DNA of 7,642 nt from Lysobacterales bacterium. Lineage in GTDB: Bacteria; Pseudomonadota; Gammaproteobacteria; Xanthomonadales; SZUA-5. This document shows positions 6,832 to 7,642 of this stretch, piece by piece. A program made the translations under genes and the position numbers. How positions within the stretch are numbered: the first letter of the stretch is position 1; every line of letters starts with the position of its first letter. The stretch spans positions 1 to 7,642 of the forward strand of contig JANJUH010000102.1 in NCBI GenBank assembly GCA_024710675.1, in the 5' to 3' direction. A model generated the notes under the pieces. That model did not search any database. It had not been told where the DNA came from and was given only the letters and a program-made list of their open reading frames with translations.

Positions 6832-7642
6832 CGATGAGCATCCAGGTCAGGCTGCCGGCAAGGCCGATGGCGGCCAGCAGCACGTAACTGGGCAGGCGGC
6901 CGTCCTGCAGTCGCGAGAGCCCGCGTGAGCTGCCGCGCGCCAGCGCCGCGAGGCCATGCAGGGTGCCATCGATCAGCGTGCGATCGCCGTAAGCCAGGAA
7001 GACCCGCGAGGAGAGCGCCTCGAGGGGTCGCGCGAGCAGCGCCTCGTAGAGCTCGTCGATGCGGTACTTGCCGTCGAGCAGCCGGTGCAGCGCCGGGAAG
7101 CGCGCCACGATCGCGGCGCCGCGGGCGAGCCCGTCGCGGTACAGCCACCAGGCCAGCGCCAGCCCACTGAGGCCGATGACGACCGCGAGACCCAGCAGCG
7201 GCACATGCAGCGCGTGCAGGTTCTCCAGGGTCTCTGCCGGGGGCAGCACGCCAGCGAGGAAAGCCGGGATCGGGATGAAGCCGCCGACGATCGACAGCGC
7301 CGCCAGCACCACGAGCGGGATCGTCATCACCGCCGGCGATTCGTGCACGTGGCCGGCCGTGTGGTGATCCATCCGCGAGGGCGAGAGGAACACCAGCCAC
7401 AGCAGGCGGAACATGTAGAAGGCCGTCAGCAGCGCGGTCGTAGTGCCGATCGCCCACAGCAGCACATGGCCGCCGCTGCCGCTGGCGAGCGAGAACCACA
7501 GGATCTCGTCCTTCGACCAGAAACCCGCCAGCGGCGGCAGGCCGGCAATGGCTGCCGTGGCGATCGCGAAGGTGCCGAAGGTGACCGGGATGCGCCGCGC
7601 CAGCCCGCCCATCTTGCGGATGTCCTGCTCGCCGCCGAGGGC
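6824..7642 (-). CDS. nuoL: NADH-quinone oxidoreductase subunit L (NuoL), C-terminal part
   Basis: The frame is open to the window edge and gives the last 272 residues of NuoL (ND5 homologue); the N-terminal half or more lies outside. It starts in ALGGEQDIRKMGGL, the conserved segment before the distal antiporter helices. FWSKDEILWF follows, where the Lys-Asp (residues 44-45 of the fragment) matches the proton-exit pair K399-D400 of E. coli NuoL. After GTTTALLTAFYMFRLLW come a hydrophilic stretch with His, further membrane segments, and a long amphipathic region (DELYEALLARPLEALSSRV). This region fits the lateral helix HL that clamps NuoM and NuoN. A final membrane anchor ends the protein (SYVLLAAIGLAGSLTWMLID). 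The gene stops in TGA eight bases into nuoM. Confidence 0.96.

Overview
The window is GC-rich chromosomal DNA, roughly two-thirds G+C by eye, most likely from a gammaproteobacterium near the Xanthomonadales. That placement rests on the thymidine kinase, the tRNA-Arg(CCG), the nuoL-nuoM-nuoN order and the abundant REP-type palindromes. It is a recall-based judgement and not a database result.

Left part (1-1281, + strand): the 3' end of an unidentified gene (1-156) is followed by a 388-base intergenic stretch full of structure. This stretch holds an inverted pair of GTGGG-type REP palindromes and an 87-bp direct repeat whose first copy carries only the 5' end of a tRNA-Arg. A strong compound hairpin follows that copy. 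The second copy leads into an intact tRNA-Arg(CCG) gene at 545-621. Thymidine kinase (tdk) starts only 30 bases after the tRNA.

Middle part (1294-3876): two divergent genes are bracketed by REP pairs of two further sequence families. On the minus strand is hypX/hoxX, the two-domain enzyme that makes the CO ligand of [NiFe]-hydrogenase from formyl-tetrahydrofolate. On the plus strand is a 158-residue stand-alone cyclic-nucleotide-binding-fold protein with no DNA-binding domain and altered ligand contacts. No hydrogenase structural gene or other hyp gene is present, so this is an orphan hydrogenase-maturation module lying between housekeeping genes.

Right part (3920-7642, - strand): nuoL (3' part only), nuoM and nuoN form the distal end of a complex I (NADH:quinone oxidoreductase) operon, with overlapping gene ends that suggest translational coupling. 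These are the three antiporter-like proton-pumping subunits and their key charged residues are present. The loop before the second key lysine of NuoN departs from the usual motif.

The parts most worth a second look are the hypX/CNBD pair, the decayed second tRNA-Arg copy, and the three different REP families, one in each of three intergenic regions.
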